Source: Thozetella sp. PMI_491
Lineage: Eukaryota; Ascomycota; Sordariomycetes; Chaetosphaeriales; Chaetosphaeriaceae
DNA length: 64,000 nt
Assembly (NCBI GenBank): GCA_021432635.1
Contig: MU270094.1
Span: forward strand, 62,001-126,000
Direction: 5' to 3'
Made by a program: the position numbers and the translations under genes. Positions 32,998 through 43,775 of the stretch are shown here, piece after piece. The notes under the pieces are model-generated. The model saw nothing but the letters and a program-made list of their open reading frames with translations. It did no database searches and was not told the DNA's origin. Each line of letters starts with the position of its first letter. Positions within the stretch are counted from its first letter, which is position 1.

Positions 32998-33751
32998 GGT
33001 CCGTTAAGGTCTGTCATTGGCTGCGAGGGGAAATTCATGACTCTGATGCTTCGAAGTGATGATTGGTAGTTATTCCTATCCAATTATTATTTTTACTTTT
33101 TATCGCTAACTTGCTTTTCCCTTGCCCTCGATAAATATTTTCTTTTCTTTCTTTTTCTTTTTCTTTTTCTTTTTCTTTTCGGTTTTTTTTTTTTTTTTTT
33201 TTTTTTCCCGCTCTCCAGTGCCAATGGGGGCATTTCTCTATCTTCTCGAGTTCGCTCTAGTTAGCCGGAAAATCGACTTTGTTAACCTACTTTCCCTTCA
33301 ACTGGCAGCAGCCGCCTCTGGCGCCATGCAGTCGGGACGAGCATCCCGGTCGAGGAGGCCGAATCGAGAAAGGGGCCAGCCGAGGGTCGGCCGTGATTGG
33401 TGTGCCGCTAAGACGGCGTGCAGGGTGCAGCAGGGACCTCCGCACGGCAGATATGAATTCCTATCGTAAAGAGGGGGTACGGCCCCCAGCGTTGCCCTCG
33501 TGCCGCTCCGGGCCATGGCTGTAATCCGGATGAGTGGTTCCTAGTGGGGGGCGAACCATTGAGGTGCCCGCGTGCCGACTCGAACTAGGCAAGGTGCCTG
33601 AGTTCGCTGCCCTTTAAGTAAAAGCCGTCCCTAAGTTTCTTAGTCCACGTTAAACATAATATGAGGGCGCGATTCCGACTCTCCGCGGCTCGTTTTCCTG
33701 GCGGGCATACCGGAAGACACACGAGGCTGAGCTCCTGGCAGATACCCCAGC
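32998..33751. other. Intergenic spacer with T/C-rich tract
   Basis: 754 bp with no supportable gene; contains the pyrimidine tract at 33138-33206. Confidence 0.5.
33138..33206. repeat. Pyrimidine tract: TTTTC microsatellite plus poly-T
   Basis: Irregular TTTTTC/TTTTC units (33138-33180) followed by 24 T (33183-33206). The plus strand is almost purely pyrimidine for about 69 nt, a composition able to form non-B DNA or exclude nucleosomes. Confidence 0.9.
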
Positions 33752-34597
33752 ATGGCTTCCCAGTTCGTCCGAGGAGCTTCAGCTATGGTGTCCTCTCGGC
33801 AACGGGCCCCGGATGAGCCGGCGACATCCTCTCCTTCCTTTTTTCTAGATCTACCTTTGGAGATGCGCCAGGAGGTTTATCGGTATCTGTTGACCGGGAC
33901 AAGTCCCTTCATCATTAATTATCTCTATTACACGAAGCCATGGAAGCGGCCTTCCGGCCTCAGCAAGCGCTACTACTCATGGGTCCGCGAGTGGGCAGAC
34001 ACGCGGCTCTACACTTCCATTCTCAGGGCGTCGAGGCAAGTGAGCGAGGAGGCGCTTGACGTGCTCTACGGAGAGAACACGTACGAGGTCCGCCTGGATG
34101 AGGGAGGACAGAACTTCATCGGCCGCTTCGCCCCCTCGAATCAACGGCGCATCCATCGGCTGCAGCTGCAACTCCAGCCCACCGGCCTCTGGCGACAGCA
34201 GCCTCCCATTGAGATCGATCCGGCTATCTGGAACCCCATCTTGGCCAACGCGAGTCGGATACGCATAATGGCGCAGAAGCCGCTGCTATACACCGGTTAC
34301 TTTGACGACAAGAAGGTGAATGATTGGTTGGACTGGCTTCACCCGATCCTCGAGTTCGTCAACCAGCATGCTTCACCCACCGACAAGGTGATATGGGTGG
34401 ACGACGACGATCGGACTGACACCACGAGGCTGATGCACGACTGCTTCCCGGGTGGTTTCCGAAAGGTGAGTGCATTTGCACATGTCATGTGTCTCTTTGT
34501 CCATGGCTCCATGCAATCTCGCGAAACGCTGACGAAGGATCGCGGGAACTTTCAGACCATTACTCGACTCGAACCAATCGAAATTGTATCTGCGTAG
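33752..34597 (+). CDS. Fungal F-box-like/DUF7730-type protein
   Basis: Exons 33752-34465 and 34556-34597, 251 aa. After a Ser/Arg-rich leader the motif FLDLPLEMRQEVYRYLL at about residue 31 is the degenerate F-box-like opening common to many fungal proteins, followed by the RASRQVSEEALDVLYGENTYEV signature of the same group. The remainder is probably an all-alpha/beta region of unknown function. The 90-nt intron (34466-34555) has GTGAGT and TTTCAG signals and no stop, so an unspliced product would be 281 aa. Proteins of this group may bridge targets to a ubiquitin ligase, but this is unproven for most. Confidence 0.8.
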   Translation: MASQFVRGASAMVSSRQRAPDEPATSSPSFFLDLPLEMRQEVYRYLLTGTSPFIINYLYYTKPWKRPSGLSKRYYSWVREWADTRLYTSILRASRQVSEEALDVLYGENTYEVRLDEGGQNFIGRFAPSNQRRIHRLQLQLQPTGLWRQQPPIEIDPAIWNPILANASRIRIMAQKPLLYTGYFDDKKVNDWLDWLHPILEFVNQHASPTDKVIWVDDDDRTDTTRLMHDCFPGGFRKVSAFAHVMCLFVHGSMQSRETLTKDRGNFQTITRLEPIEIVSA

Positions 34598-34816
34598 GTC
34601 CTGGAGGTGTAATCTATAACTGATTCTACTACGACTATTCTGCTGGTGCTGGTTCCGGGCTGCAGTGCTACTGGATGATTTATGATCCACTTTCTTTGGC
34701 CACGCAGAGAATGCAAGGCTTGTACGTAATCTATGGACAGCAAATCTATCGATACCTGGTGTGTACTTTAGTCTTGTCGGGCCGTGTATATAGTTGCTAG
34801 GGTTGTCGTCTTCTCC

Positions 34817-37800
34817 CTAAGAGGCCTTCTCTTGGTCAAATTCGTCGATTACACTAATCGGTTTAACAAACTTCCCAAGAGGCTGGTACCTGAGATGGTC
34901 CATTCCAAACCCTTTCGGGCCGCCGATGTCGATGCCTCTCTGCGTGCCCGTCCACCGGTCACTAGCAGCGATTCCGAGGACGATGACCAGCAGCCCGTAG
35001 CGGTACTCCGGTGTACCGATCGCCTCTCCATTTTGAGCATCAATGACTGAAATCAGATCTGGGACGATGGCGAGCACATCCTCTTGTTTCTCGGGCTGGC
35101 TCGCAGCCTTGGGTGAGGCGATCTTGACGGCCGCGATGTTCTCGTTCTTGAAGGGGATCTTGATGAAGCCAGTGAACCTCTCCACCCCATCGGAGGCCGT
35201 TGTGCCGCTCTCACTATCAACAACGTCAGATCCCTCGACGATGCACTCGCCGTAGATATGACCCATGCGAAGCGTTCTCTCGACGCCGACAATCTTGCCC
35301 TTCCAGAGCACCTTGGCGGCCTCGGGCCCTCCGCATTCGTCGATGATAGTCTCAGCAACTGTATCGACGCGGTTCATGCGGCGTGCCTTCTCAACCGCCC
35401 TTCCGATCCTCCACGCCTGGGAGATCGTATGCTCAACTACCCAGCGCTTCATCTCGGCCCCTGACACGGGAGGCTCGGCGCAGCCCGTGTGGGAGCCCAT
35501 CTGGCTCAGCGCGGCGCGCAAGACACGCTCAACCTGAAAGTCCGAGGTTGCGCTTGGCATGAGCATGACGTTGCCGTTACCATCGGCCATGGCGATGGGC
35601 GCCCAGACCGGTGATCTCTCATTGAATACAACAGGGGTTCTGCTCAATCTCCTGGGTTAGTCATTCGTGTAACAGGCGCCATCAAATGGTCATCGAGACC
35701 AAGAGCACTAGCTTCGGCTCGGACTGCACTGAATCAAGCGGCAAGTTGAGGCGAGGTGGCTGAGAACTCACGTCATATGCTTGACCGGATACGCTCTTCC
35801 CATCCAATCCCCGTCGACGCATGGAATGTCCATATTCAAGCTCGCTCCAAGACTCATGCCCTGCAGGCCGTTTCCGCCGCCAATCTCGAGAGCAATCATA
35901 TGAGTCGCACGCTTGTCGCAGATCTTGTAGAGCTCGATCTGCGCTTCCATCATCTCGTCGCCGGCTAGCTTCTCGATGCCCACCGTAGGGCTACCCGCGC
36001 CCCCGCCACAGCCTACAGCCGCGTCATCCGACACGTCGTACGGGTTGATAACTCGGACGATCGCGCCGGCCTGTAACAGCCTGCGCAGGCGGATCATGTG
36101 GGGGTAAGGTGAGCCGCCGCCACCAGTGCCCAAAATGTAACATCCGGTTGAGATCCAGTTAAGGTCAGTCTCGTTGATATACCACACCCGATCGCGGACG
36201 TCGGGACGGTACGAGGAGATGTCGATTTCGGCCCGAGGCTCAAGCTTGACCGCCTGTACCGCGGTCTTAGCCGACTTCTCATACTCGTCCATCTCTAACT
36301 CGGGCTCATCATCTTGAAACGTGGGCACTGTGGCCAAGTCGGTCCTGGAGAAGTCGAAGTCCCCTGCTGCGCGGACAATGAATCGGGACTTGTTTGCGAT
36401 GTACTGCAAGTACACCACGTTAGCGCCGCATAGTATCGAATCAACGAATCACACAGTTGTAAGACAGGACAAGGGAGACTACAAACTAACCTGGAGCGGG
36501 AGCGTCTCCATCTCCACAACTTTAACGGACGAAGGCACTGCGCCCGCGGCCACAGTCCTGTCGACAGCGTCTGCAGCGATCAACTCCAATAGCTGTCCTG
36601 TCGTTTTGGACTCCGTCGACTTGACCGTGTCGACGACGGCGCTGACGCGCGCGATGGCCGCGCCGATGGCATTGGCGACCTCTGCGAACTTGGGCTTGAT
36701 AACTCGGCTTGCACCGCGCAGCGCGTTAGGCGCGACGATAGCGCCCCCGCCAACCAGAAGCACTGGAAGATCATCAGGGGAAGTCTTCATCCTATCGATG
36801 ACTGTTTCTAGCTTGTGCTGCACGACAGCCTGGAACTTGCCGATTTCCTCTTGTGTCAGCGCTTCCTTCACCAGCTCCCGGTTTCCGACCTCGACGCCGG
36901 GGTCTGCTAGGACGGTGCAGTCCGTCGCCGTCAGCACCTCGCCTCCGAATACCAGCGCTTCCTTCGTAAGCTTGTAGCCTACGCTGTCTGGCCCCACGGT
37001 CATCGTGTCGCCTTTCCTGACGATGGACCCGCCCCCTAGGCCTATACTCTTGATATCCGGGCATGAGAAGTTCATCCGCACGCCAGCTAGTTCGCTGTAT
37101 GCCGCCTGCTGCCTCGGGAACCCGTTGGCGAGTAGAAGACCTACGTCGGTTGTGGTGCCGCCGATATCGACCACCATGACGGCTTCGTTCAGTTCTTTCC
37201 CGACGAGAAATGCGGCGCCTCTCATGCTGTTGGTCGGCCCGCTCGAGAAGGTCCGAATAGGGAGCCGCGCCGCCATCTCACCTGAGAGAATGGTCCCGTC
37301 ATTCTGCGTTATGAAAACCGGGCACTCCAGACCCAGCTTCTTGACCGGCTCCTGGAACGATCGGATGGTCTTGCGCGCAAAGCTCAGGATGGCAGCATTG
37401 AGGATAGCCGCATTCTCGCGCTCGAGAAAGCCTAGGTTGGCAACTTCCTTCGAACAAACGACATCGCAGCCCGGGATCTCGTCCTGGATGATGCTTGCGG
37501 CCTTTTCTTCTTGCTTCTCGACTGTGTCGATCGGGCTGAAGACACCATTGACCACTACGCTCCTGATCCCTCGCGCCTTGATCTCCTGGCATTGTGCCCG
37601 GATCTCAGCCTCATCGATGTCCTTGATAAGATGGCCATCCACCTCTAGGCCGCCCTTGACCTGTGCGGAGTAACCCAGGATGAGATCCCGCATATCATCG
37701 GGCCAATCCACGCACGGGGGCGCGTGCTTGCCGAATGGACCGGCCAGGCGCAGCACTGCAACCTTAGCGAGGCGGTTGGCGTCTCGCTCTACGACAGCGT

Positions 37801-38050
37801 TGACGAAGTGGGTCGTCCCGATAGTCACACTGGCGACCTCAGCCGGGCTGATGGCACCCGCGGCGAACATGGCGGTGATGGCATCGTTGATCCCGACGCT
37901 GGGGTTTGTCGTCGTGGCGGACTTGTGCCAGGCAATGATGCCTTTGTCCGGTTCGAGGGAACGAGACGGGTCCAATACAACGCCGTCGGTGTTTGTGCCG
38001 CCGACATCGACTCCGATACGGAGTCGCTTAGTCTCCGAGATGCTTCCCAT
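34817..38050 (-). CDS. Hydantoinase A/oxoprolinase-type protein fused to DUF917
   Basis: Three exons, 38050-36491, 36403-35772 and 35639-34817, give 1004 aa. The N-terminal half (about 1-520) has the ASKHA-type nucleotide motif GVDVGGTNTDGVVLD and the second phosphate motif VVDIGGTTTDVG of hydantoinase/oxoprolinase family proteins, plus SSGPTNSMRGA. The C-terminal half (about 590-1000) is a DUF917 domain: GTGGGGSPY near its start, then GGGNGLQG and VDGDWMGRAYP. In bacteria the two domains are often separate neighbouring genes; the fungal fused form is known from genomes but its substrate is not established. ATP-dependent opening of a cyclic amide (hydantoin or oxoproline type) is inferred. 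It is divergent from an NCS1 permease, which supports a role in using an imported ring compound. Confidence 0.92.
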
Positions 38051-38932
38051 TGCTTCTTGTTCCGAGCAATGGCCTAAGAGAGGGAAGAAGGCGACAGCCA
38101 GACTTCTTCGGGAGGGTGACTTAGAGTGCGCGTGGGCGAGACCAAGATAGGAGCTCGTCCCTTGGGGGAAGCCCCTCTAGAGATAGTGGCGCCATATGCA
38201 CTAGTAGAGGCCCAGTGTAAGGGATGCATCGTGGGGTCGTCCTCTTCTGCCGGCACGCTAGACACACCGTTCAAACGGAGCAGGCGGGGGCGGCCCTCGG
38301 GGGCCTCGCTATAGGCCCAACTCGGATTGCCGATCACGGTGCCCCGCTAGATAACGGCTCGGAGCGCTCCGATCATAACCAGCTCTTGTGTAGCGCGGGG
38401 GAGAGTTCGCCGTGGGTATCTATCCGCAAAACTGCGTGGGAGGAGTAGGGCAGACGATTTCTATGAACTTCAGGAGATGTGAGGCTCGGATACACTTACT
38501 GTGCATTTTCACGTCGGACAACTACGGACCTATCCTACGTAGACCTTCATGCATGTCTCAGCCACCCAGAAGAGGGGACTTTCCTCATCATGTCGGCTTC
38601 ACAATGAGCTGGAAAATTTGCTTCCCTCTTTTACTTTCTCATCAAAGCTCTTGTGACTTTGCTACCCCGCCGTCGCTTTATCAGTCTTCGATCGACGTCG
38701 GCACGGGTGCGGAGGTCCTAGTACTTATCGAACCAACCGGCGTGTCCCCGGTGCCTACCTGGGTATCATTGGCGATAACATTACCACAAACGGAGTCTTA
38801 AGCGAAGAAGACAAGACAACTCCATTTCGAGAGCACTGGTATATTTCCCAGCGCGATCCACTCGTCTTGTCCAAGCCCGCCAACTGTAGGCGGCTCAACT
38901 CGTCCCCTCTGTGTCACCTGGTTATACCCACG
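38051..38932. promoter_or_regulatory. Bidirectional promoter of the hydantoinase-like enzyme and NCS1 permease
   Basis: 882 bp with five HGATAR-type GATA motifs visible on either strand: AGATAG 38181-38186, AGATAA 38349-38354, TTATCA 38678-38683, TTATCG 38725-38730 and CGATAA 38773-38778. Such sites are bound by AreA/NIT2 nitrogen regulators in fungi. About two or three would be expected by chance, so the enrichment is modest. Confidence 0.45.
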
Positions 38933-40848
38933 ATGGCTGACGGCCTAAGACAACGTGCCTTGAAGCTGAAGGAGAGGGCTCGGCTGCACGGTGACGAGAG
39001 CCGACATGAGCAGACGGACTCGTGGAGCAATCGTGATCTAGTCCCACTGCCTTATGATCGCCGAAAATGGGGTACGCCTGTGTCACTTTCGATGGTTGAG
39101 CGTCTTTGGATCCCTCTCCCTCGGTTTTCTGACGTATGCGTAGGATGGTTCCATTTTTTCGGATACTGGACCCTGGCGGCTCTCAACATCTTGAACTGGC
39201 AGATGCCAAATACCTTCCTGAGTACGTGCGCGTGCTGACTACAAGTCTCCTTAGCTAACCGTCACCTTTAACCTCGACCAGCCCAAGGGCTCTCAGTTGG
39301 CCAGTCCATGCTCATCATAGTCATCGGTCGGTTCCTGATCATGCTGTTTGCGACTCTTATTGCCTGGTGTGGTATCCGTTGGCACATCGGATTTACCATT
39401 CAGAACAGGTTCTCATGGGGCATGCGGGGATCGTACATTCCGCTTCTGCAAAGGGTCATGCTGAACTTCATTTGGGCTGCCGTAAATTGCTGGAACGGTG
39501 GGCGTCTCGCAGCGGTCTGTATCACCGCCATCTGGCCGTCATTCACCACCATGAACAACTTCCTGCCGGAGAGCATGCCAACGACGGGATACCAGTTTGT
39601 CGGATTCATCATTTTTTGGACGCTCTCGACGCCGTTCCTGTTCATCAAGCCTGAGAACTTTATCCATCCCTTCCTGATGACATCTATCTGCACCGCCCTC
39701 AGCATGTTGTGCATCATGATTTGGGCCCTGGCCACGGCCAAGGGTACCGGTCCTCTGTGGACGACGGGACAGACAGTCCCGGCTAGCGCGGAGTGGAATC
39801 CGAGCTGGCTCATCATGGGCGGGATTAACCAGATGATCGGTGGCATCGCGGCAGGTATCACCAATGGCAGCGACTTCTCCCGATACGCGCGGAGCGGGAA
39901 GGATTATGTTGTCGGCACGTTCTTGTGCTGCTGGATCGCGGGCGTCCTGGTCAGCTTCTGCGGGCTGGTTACCACCAGCGCTGCCCAAAAGATCTATGGC
40001 GAGATCTACTGGAACCCTCCCGATCTCTTGATGGTCATGATGGACAACGGCAATGGCTCGTCAGCCAGTCGAGCGGGCGTCTTCTTCTTATCCCTCGGCT
40101 TTGCCCTGGCCGCCATGTTCGAGAATATATGTGGCAATGCTGTCGCCGGCGGCATTGACCTCGCGGGGCTTTTCCCTCATTACATCAATATTCGTCGCGG
40201 GGCCATCATCACCTTCGCTGCCGTGTGGATCGTCCAGCCCTGGCAGCTGATCAACAAGGCCACCACGTTCGTCAGCGTGCTCAGCTCGTTCGCAGTGTTC
40301 CTATCGCCACTCATGGGAATCATGGCGGCCGATTACTACGTGCTGCGCAAGCAGAGGATCCGGCTAAGCCATCTCTATCGATCCCATGAAACGTCCTACT
40401 GGTACTGGCACGGGTTCAACTGGAGAGCGATCCCGGCATGGCTGTGCGGGTGGGCGCCGACGGTGGGCGGCCTGATCGTGACAGTCAACGCTGTGGCGGA
40501 TGCACCCCGAGCTTTGTACGAGCTCTACTATATGGCATTTTTAATCGGTAAGCTCTTGTCTACCTGTGCCGAGAAACCTCGTTGGATGAGGCGTGGCCCT
40601 CGATATTAATTCTCTCTGTGATTAAACTAGGCTTCTTCACGAGTGCGATCATTTTTCTGGCGCTCACCTGGCTATTTCCCATCAGCGGTCTCGGCGAAAT
40701 CGACCCTACAGATGAGTATGGCGCCTTCACGTTGGGTGAGGCGTCTAAGCTGGGAATGGAGCCCAGCAACAATACTGTCCAAGGGCGGCAGGACAGCGAC
40801 ACTCTCAGTGAAGTCGCCAGCCCGGGTGACTTGGAGAAGTCTGCCTAG
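38933..40848 (+). CDS. NCS1-family permease (uracil/allantoin/hydantoin-type)
   Basis: Four exons, 38933-39071, 39144-39221, 39282-40547 and 40631-40848, give 566 aa. Twelve membrane segments are predicted. Family landmarks include LVPLPYDRRKWGWFHFFGYW at the N-terminus, the TM1 segment ALNILNWQMP, NGSDFSRYAR in the middle, and the late motif LSPLMGIMAADYYVLRKQ. It belongs with the Fur group of fungal NCS1 carriers, which import uracil, allantoin, uric acid or hydantoin-like compounds with protons. The exact substrate cannot be read from the sequence. Pairing with a hydantoinase-like enzyme on the opposite strand suggests a cyclic ureide or amide. An in-frame upstream ATG at 38867 is a less likely start. 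Confidence 0.92.
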
Positions 40849-42106
40849 ATCGACCTGGCCGGGTGACCTGCTGGGGAATAAGCATGTCAATGGAAAGAAC
40901 ACGATCGCTCTAGAGCGAGCGGGTCGGCGTTGGTTGCCTTGGCTGTCTTGCTGCGCAGGGGTAGGGCAAGGTCTGGACTTGATATTGGAAGACTTGTGCT
41001 ACGTACTCTGTAGGCCATCCCAGATTGTCTGTCATGTTAAAAATAAAATAAAAAATTGGGGACAACTCTGTACGTGGATGCCAATGTAGGGCCATTGCCT
41101 CTGTGGGGGGCTGCTACCTGTCGACAAATCCCTGAGCGAACCCAGCCAACCAGTGATTGGCAATCCGAAGCCTAATGGGAACAAGCTCTGGATGAAGCTC
41201 GAGTGCCGTCCTATCCTTGCGGAGACTCGGCCAACGTCGTAGCAGTCGGTCGCGTAGCAGGGGGGAGGAGGCAGGTGCAAGGCGGGACTAGTGCCGGGGC
41301 CTAAATTGTTAGGTGCCGCCGTGGTACAGAGGGACCTGGATGAACCCTGGCACCGACCCAGTCTTGAAACCAGCCGCAGACATTGTCGCATCTCGCTAGC
41401 AGCCACGACAAAGATGCAATGCCCATCGTCGCCCGAGGCAATAGCGAGCCCATCGTCGGGCGGGGTGGGAATTGCATGTCCTCCTGTAGTCGATAGTTTG
41501 CTTCTTGTTTCTATTTTCTGATGCTTGGCGCCTGCTAATCCTGTCACCTCCGGTCAAGATGGGCTCGAGCAGGGGCTCCGGCCCTTCCTGCCATCTCCTG
41601 GATCTCGTCCGCGTCGACGAAACACAAGACCCACTTAATCGTTCGACCCCACACTTCGTCTCGACTAACCCCAGACGCCGTACCTAGTCCCGAAACCATG
41701 TCCATCCCCGTCTGGGATAGCATGAAACACGCCTCGACTTTCCCGTTTGCTGCACGGCGGCGCTTCGCAGCCCAGGGATCATGGGGATCAGACATGCCAC
41801 CATATCATCGGGCGTTCGTTAATGGCGTGTCCACTGCAGAGGACACGCCAGGCAGGGCATCCCTGGCCGCGCTCCCGTTGCCCCTTCTATTCTTGAGCCC
41901 ATTGATATATGTGCTTTCGGCCGCCCAATTGTCTCCTGGTTCTGATCTCCTACCAAGGACGAGTTGGCAAGCCCAATCGACTTACTTTCGCTAAGACCGC
42001 TCGCCTTGCGATCATTGCGCTAGTCGCACGTCATTCTTTGGTGCTGGCCACATTGTCTTTCCTCTCTTTCGCTTCTTTAAATCCTTCCTTCGCCGACGCC
42101 TTCGAG
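40849..42106. other. Intergenic spacer, no gene seen
   Basis: 1.26 kb with several overlapping short frames (41032-41994) lacking recognisable content; the last part is the leader of the UstYa-like gene. No repeat-containing precursor peptide frame was seen. Confidence 0.5.
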
Positions 42107-43138
42107 ATGGACGCCAAGCCCGGTTACGAGACGGTGTCCCTGAATGACGACCACGAGGAGGCTCGCTCCAGCACCGAGGTGGACGAGTCACTGATGGGAG
42201 ATGACAAGGAGTGGCATCCATCCAGGAGGACTAAGAAGAGGACATGCATGACCGTATTCAACAAGTACCGATGGATGATCGACACCTTCCTGCTGCTCGT
42301 CATCGTCAGTTTGCTAGTTCTGTTGAGGAACGATTGGGCCGCCCGAACCTTCCCCAAGAGCTCATTCCAAGTCGGTGGTGACTTCACCGGAGCAGGGCCG
42401 CAGTGTACGTGCTACGCCTACCAATCGAGCCAAATCCACCAAGCGAGACATGTTTGCTGACGACGTGACTTCAGTTGAGACGAAAATTGTCAAGTTCGAT
42501 CAAAACAATGCTTTCATTCCCACGGATCCGCACAAGTGGTTCAACAACGAGACGCTGAACACCTGGGCTGGCCTGTTGCCTGGTAAGTCAACATAGTGCA
42601 CCGGCAAGGAGGTCGCATGACAGCAGCCAGATGCTAACAGCATAACAGCCAGCACAGGATGGGGCAAGCCAGGCGAGGTCTTCTCCGCCACGTCCATGAC
42701 CCACCAGTTGCACTGCCTGGTGAGTACAGTCGACATCCATGCTCTTTCTCCATCATTGTGTGCTGACCAGACTGCCGCAGTTCATGATGGGCCGAATCTT
42801 CAGCGCCATGTTGATGAACCAAACCGAGACGCTTCCCTCTCACTTCCTACCGAACGATTGGGAGTGGCACTTCATGCACTGCATCGACTACATGCGCCAA
42901 TCTGTCATGTGCTCTGCCGATGTCACCCTCGAGCCGCACCAACCGGATGAGCCCCAAGACACCGGCCCGCTTGACGGCGGGTGGAACGGGCGTCATGGTA
43001 AGTCGGATGGCCTAAATGCTTCATATCAATCATGCCGTTAACGCTGTCATAGTGTGCAAGAATTATGGTCAGGTTATCGACTACCTCGAAGGCCAGATTA
43101 ACGATGGCGTGCGCGTGGTCCTGCCGATCGATGATTGA
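42107..43138 (+). CDS. UstYa-like (DUF3328) protein
   Basis: Five exons, 42107-42404, 42475-42582, 42649-42719, 42781-42997 and 43053-43138, give 259 aa. A hydrophilic N-terminus is followed by one membrane segment at about 56-74. Two HxxHC motifs, the hallmark of the UstYa family, are present: HQLHC at residues 154-158 and HFMHC at 189-193, the second followed by IDYMRQSVMC as is usual. UstYa-type proteins catalyse oxidative cyclisation of peptide precursors in ustiloxin-like pathways, and related members act as oxidases, halogenases or other tailoring enzymes in secondary metabolism. No precursor-peptide gene, tyrosinase or second UstY gene was recognised here, so it may act alone or on a product made elsewhere. 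Each splice restores conserved sequence, which supports the model. Confidence 0.9.
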
Positions 43139-43775
43139 TAGAAGACAAGCCAGAGAAACTAGTCGTCACACGAGAGATAAAATACCCATTCAACGGCGGA
43201 GACCGCTTGCTCGCATCCTCCCTGTCCCGTTTCGCGGATGAAAGAACAATTCGAGCCGATTACGAGAAAGCTAGGTGAATATCACAGCACAACGCAGGGT
43301 AAAGACGCAGATGCGAAAGCAGGGTCATTTTCACAGGAGTTACCGGCTAGGACCTTGAGACATCTCCGCATGTCGCCGGCGGTTAGAGCATACTTTAATT
43401 TAACAATCAAATATGTCCCGACTAGGGAAGGCAACAATGCAGGAGACCTTTCGGCTTCGAGTTTAGACAAATCGCTCAGTGATACACCATAGTAAGTGAT
43501 GGAACGACAAGTGCAGAGGTCGGAGAGCGGAAATATTTTCCAGCCTCTTGGGCCAAATCTCAAATCCTCGATGCCCAGAACCAGCGGAATACCCGCACCC
43601 GAATCGAGCACTAGGCCCCTCCGCCGAGCTCGTCGAGATATCTCAAGTTGTGATTTTACACTAACCCCCCTACTCCCGATTTACCCTCGCTGTACCGTTC
43701 TTATGAGTTTGTGTCCCTCAACCTTGTTTGAAAACGCCAAGTTAACCATCATCCCACCAACCCAACCTGCCTAAT
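43139..43775. other. Convergent intergenic region
   Basis: 637 bp between the UstYa-like gene (+) and the MFS exporter (-); short frames only. Confidence 0.5.

Noticed and set aside
33560-33600. GTTCGAGTC-like B box on the minus strand
   Set aside because: No A box or acceptor stem at the right distance.
41032-41994. Search for a ustiloxin-type precursor peptide beside the UstYa-like gene
   Set aside because: No frame with a signal peptide and tandem dibasic-flanked repeats was seen on either strand.
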